DNA from: Lachnospiraceae bacterium AM48-27BH
Lineage (GTDB): Bacteria; Bacillota; Clostridia; Lachnospirales; Lachnospiraceae
Assembly (NCBI GenBank): GCA_003478355.1
Contig: QUFC01000064.1
Location: forward strand, 1 to 15,416
Reading direction: 5' to 3'
Length of the DNA: 15,416 nucleotides
The position numbers and the translations under genes are program-made. The notes beneath the pieces are model-generated. The model made no database searches. It had not been told where the DNA came from and saw only the letters and a list, made by a program, of their open reading frames with translations. This document shows, in pieces, positions 14,741 to 15,416 of this stretch (position 1 is the first letter of the stretch; the number at the start of each line of letters is the position of its first letter).

Positions 14741-14997
14741 GACTTGGTGCGTGATTCTGGTCAGCGTAGCTGACATATTCTTTACAGAATCACTGCGCAT
14801 CCTCGCGGAGCGTTTATCTCAGTCGGAGACCAACCTCTACTGAGACTAAGTTGTTATTACTCACCACCAAAAAGAGGTGGGAGTCTTCTCGACTGAGATA
14901 AAACCGTGGGACACACGGGGATCGCTCGCTTATGCTTTGCCCTATTGGGCAATCGAACGAGAAGCCCCCACTTCAAGCGCTAGCTAAGTGGTGGGAG
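14741..14997 (+). ncRNA. Candidate omegaRNA/reRNA scaffold at the IS right end
   Basis: About 300 bases follow tnpB with no ORF but dense structure. GTGATTCTG (14751-14759) pairs with CAGAATCAC (14785-14793) around the hairpin GTCAGC-GTA-GCTGAC (14760-14774). The 13-bp perfect pair TTTATCTCAGTCG (14813-14825)/CGACTGAGATAAA (14890-14902) encloses CCACC/GGTGG (14864-14880). Next come CCGTG-GGACA-CACGG (14904-14918) and TTGCCC-TATT-GGGCAA (14937-14952) within TCG.TCG/CGA.CGA. The right-end hairpin is 14965-14995. In characterised elements the guide RNA spans the tnpB 3' region to the right end and the guide is the adjacent flank. The 5' boundary here is a guess; in some elements it starts inside tnpB. 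GATCTT/AAGATC (14685-14714) may belong to it too. Confidence 0.6.
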
Positions 14998-15004
14998 CAT
15001 GTCA

Positions 15005-15142
15005 CAGGGAATGGAGACAGGAGTTCCCTTATGTCCACGTCCGGAATGTGTGAGAAATGCCGTATTGGCATTGGGAGAGAAAACCGGAATAGAGTGAGAA
15101 TGGAGACCACTGGAATGTTCCCTGTGTGGAATCAGGTAATTG
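15005..15142. other. Non-coding flank of the IS element
   Basis: No convincing gene in either direction. AGGGAA/TTCCCT can pair around 15006-15031. This DNA is the right flank of the IS element, and so the expected source of the TnpB guide. It leads into a strong terminator, so it may be the 3' remnant of an interrupted transcription unit. Confidence 0.4.
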
Positions 15143-15201
15143 AAAAACGGCACACCACATGCTCGTCCCTTTTGTGAAGAGCCAGGTGTACCGTTTTTTT
15201 T
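15143..15201. terminator. Strong bidirectional terminator
   Basis: AAAAACGG-C-ACACC (15143-15156) pairs with GGTGT-A-CCGTTTTT (15185-15198) with one mismatch. Eight T follow on the + strand (15194-15201) and five A precede it. The 28-nt loop holds CACATGCTCGTCCC. No gene that it ends is visible within about 450 bases on the + side, other than transcription from the IS element. Confidence 0.8.
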
Positions 15202-15333
15202 GTCATAGGATTCGGGTGTCAAAAGGTGGCTCTTAAATTTTTGATTGGCAAATTGCACAAAGCAGTGCCTATTTTGTTCCGTTGTCCGAAAATAAGAAAA
15301 TCTAAGTCTGCCTGTGTTAAATTCTCTCAAAGT
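15202..15333. other. Short intergenic stretch with no gene seen
   Basis: AT-rich, with frequent stops on both strands or only composition-driven ORFs. A small GCAC/GTGC hairpin lies around 15255-15268. No promoter that I would defend. Confidence 0.4.
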
Positions 15334-15401
15334 GACGTGTACGTCTTAAACGTCCCATCCATGGGACATTAAGACTTTTGCTGCCGTCCATGGCAGCAAA
15401 A
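15334..15401. repeat. Cluster of adjoining hairpins near the window edge
   Basis: GACGT-GT-ACGTC (15334-15345) overlaps GTCTTAA (15343-15349)/TTAAGAC (15369-15375), which encloses GTCCC/GGGAC (15352-15356 and 15363-15367). Immediately after comes TTTTGCTGCC-GTCCAT-GGCAGCAAAA (15376-15401), a perfect 10-bp stem. The first two share bases and cannot form together. No gene context is available because the window ends here. Confidence 0.6.
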
Positions 15402-15416
15402 CACTGTACATCAACA

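Larger units (their letters stand above)
12971..14997 (+). mobile_element. IS200/IS605-type element (tnpA, tnpB, structured 3' end)
   Basis: Y1 transposase tnpA overlaps tnpB on the same strand, flanked by imperfect palindromes instead of terminal inverted repeats, as expected for single-strand transposition. The 9-mer GTGGTGGGA occurs at both ends: 12977-12985 near the left end (after CCTCTTTAG) and 14988-14996 in the right-end hairpin CCACTT/AAGTGG (14968-14973 and 14986-14991). Exact termini cannot be set without an empty site; the right end could extend to ATGTCAC (15005) and the left end could start some bases earlier. No target duplication is expected for this family. Confidence 0.8.

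Noticed and set aside
13928..14800. Long minus-strand ORF of 290 codons
   Set aside because: It is the antisense shadow of tnpB, which has clear family motifs, and its translation shows no recognisable protein.
14980..15330. Minus-strand ORF of 116 codons across the IS right flank
   Set aside because: It crosses the IS right end and the strong terminator hairpin, lacks a ribosome binding site, and its composition looks random.

Overview
The window looks like a chromosomal segment of a low-to-moderate GC anaerobic Firmicute, most likely a Lachnospiraceae gut commensal of the Blautia/Dorea/Ruminococcus type. This rests on strong AGGAGG-type ribosome binding sites, consensus SigA promoters, the gene families present and the style of the intergenic palindromes. 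Genus is inference; no rRNA or other marker gene is present.

Layout, left to right. (1) 181-1581 (+) encodes a membrane-anchored protein with BNR/YCF48-like DGGxTW repeats. It converges on a blaI-blaR1 beta-lactam-sensing pair (1625-3809, -), and one perfect hairpin separates the two. Two BlaI-type operators (TTAC-N4-GTAA) flank the blaI promoter, and the outer one overlaps an outward + promoter that now leads into no intact gene. (2) 4001-5890 is a decayed mobile-element patch. It holds a 45-codon orphan ORF with its own terminator, a 16-bp perfect inverted repeat, and a phage terminase large-subunit pseudogene with two internal deletions. It also holds an apparently undescribed minus-strand structured RNA of about 120 nt (5551 to 5429) with a near-consensus promoter, tandem covarying hairpins and an intrinsic terminator. 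(3) 5892-9180 holds an AraC-family regulator divergent from glycogen/maltodextrin phosphorylase (glgP), with facing promoters. (4) 9309-10634 (-) is a MATE efflux transporter whose promoter lies about 250 nt upstream; a dense palindromic repeat block fills its leader. (5) 11074-11994 (+) is a ketopantoate reductase family gene, convergent with a DUF368 membrane-protein gene broken by a single-base frameshift. (6) About 12971-14997 is an IS200/IS605 element: tnpA has its HUH motif changed to Tyr-x-His, tnpB has an intact RuvC triad, and a strongly folded 3' region fits an omega/reRNA. (7) 15005-15416 has no convincing gene, but holds a strong bidirectional terminator and a cluster of hairpins at the edge.

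The metabolic and transport genes look like stable chromosome. The accessory signals concentrate at 3.8-5.9 kb and 12.9-15.0 kb. The most interesting items are the small structured RNA at 5429-5551, the TnpB/omegaRNA unit paired with an apparently disabled TnpA, and the BlaI operator left facing a phage remnant.
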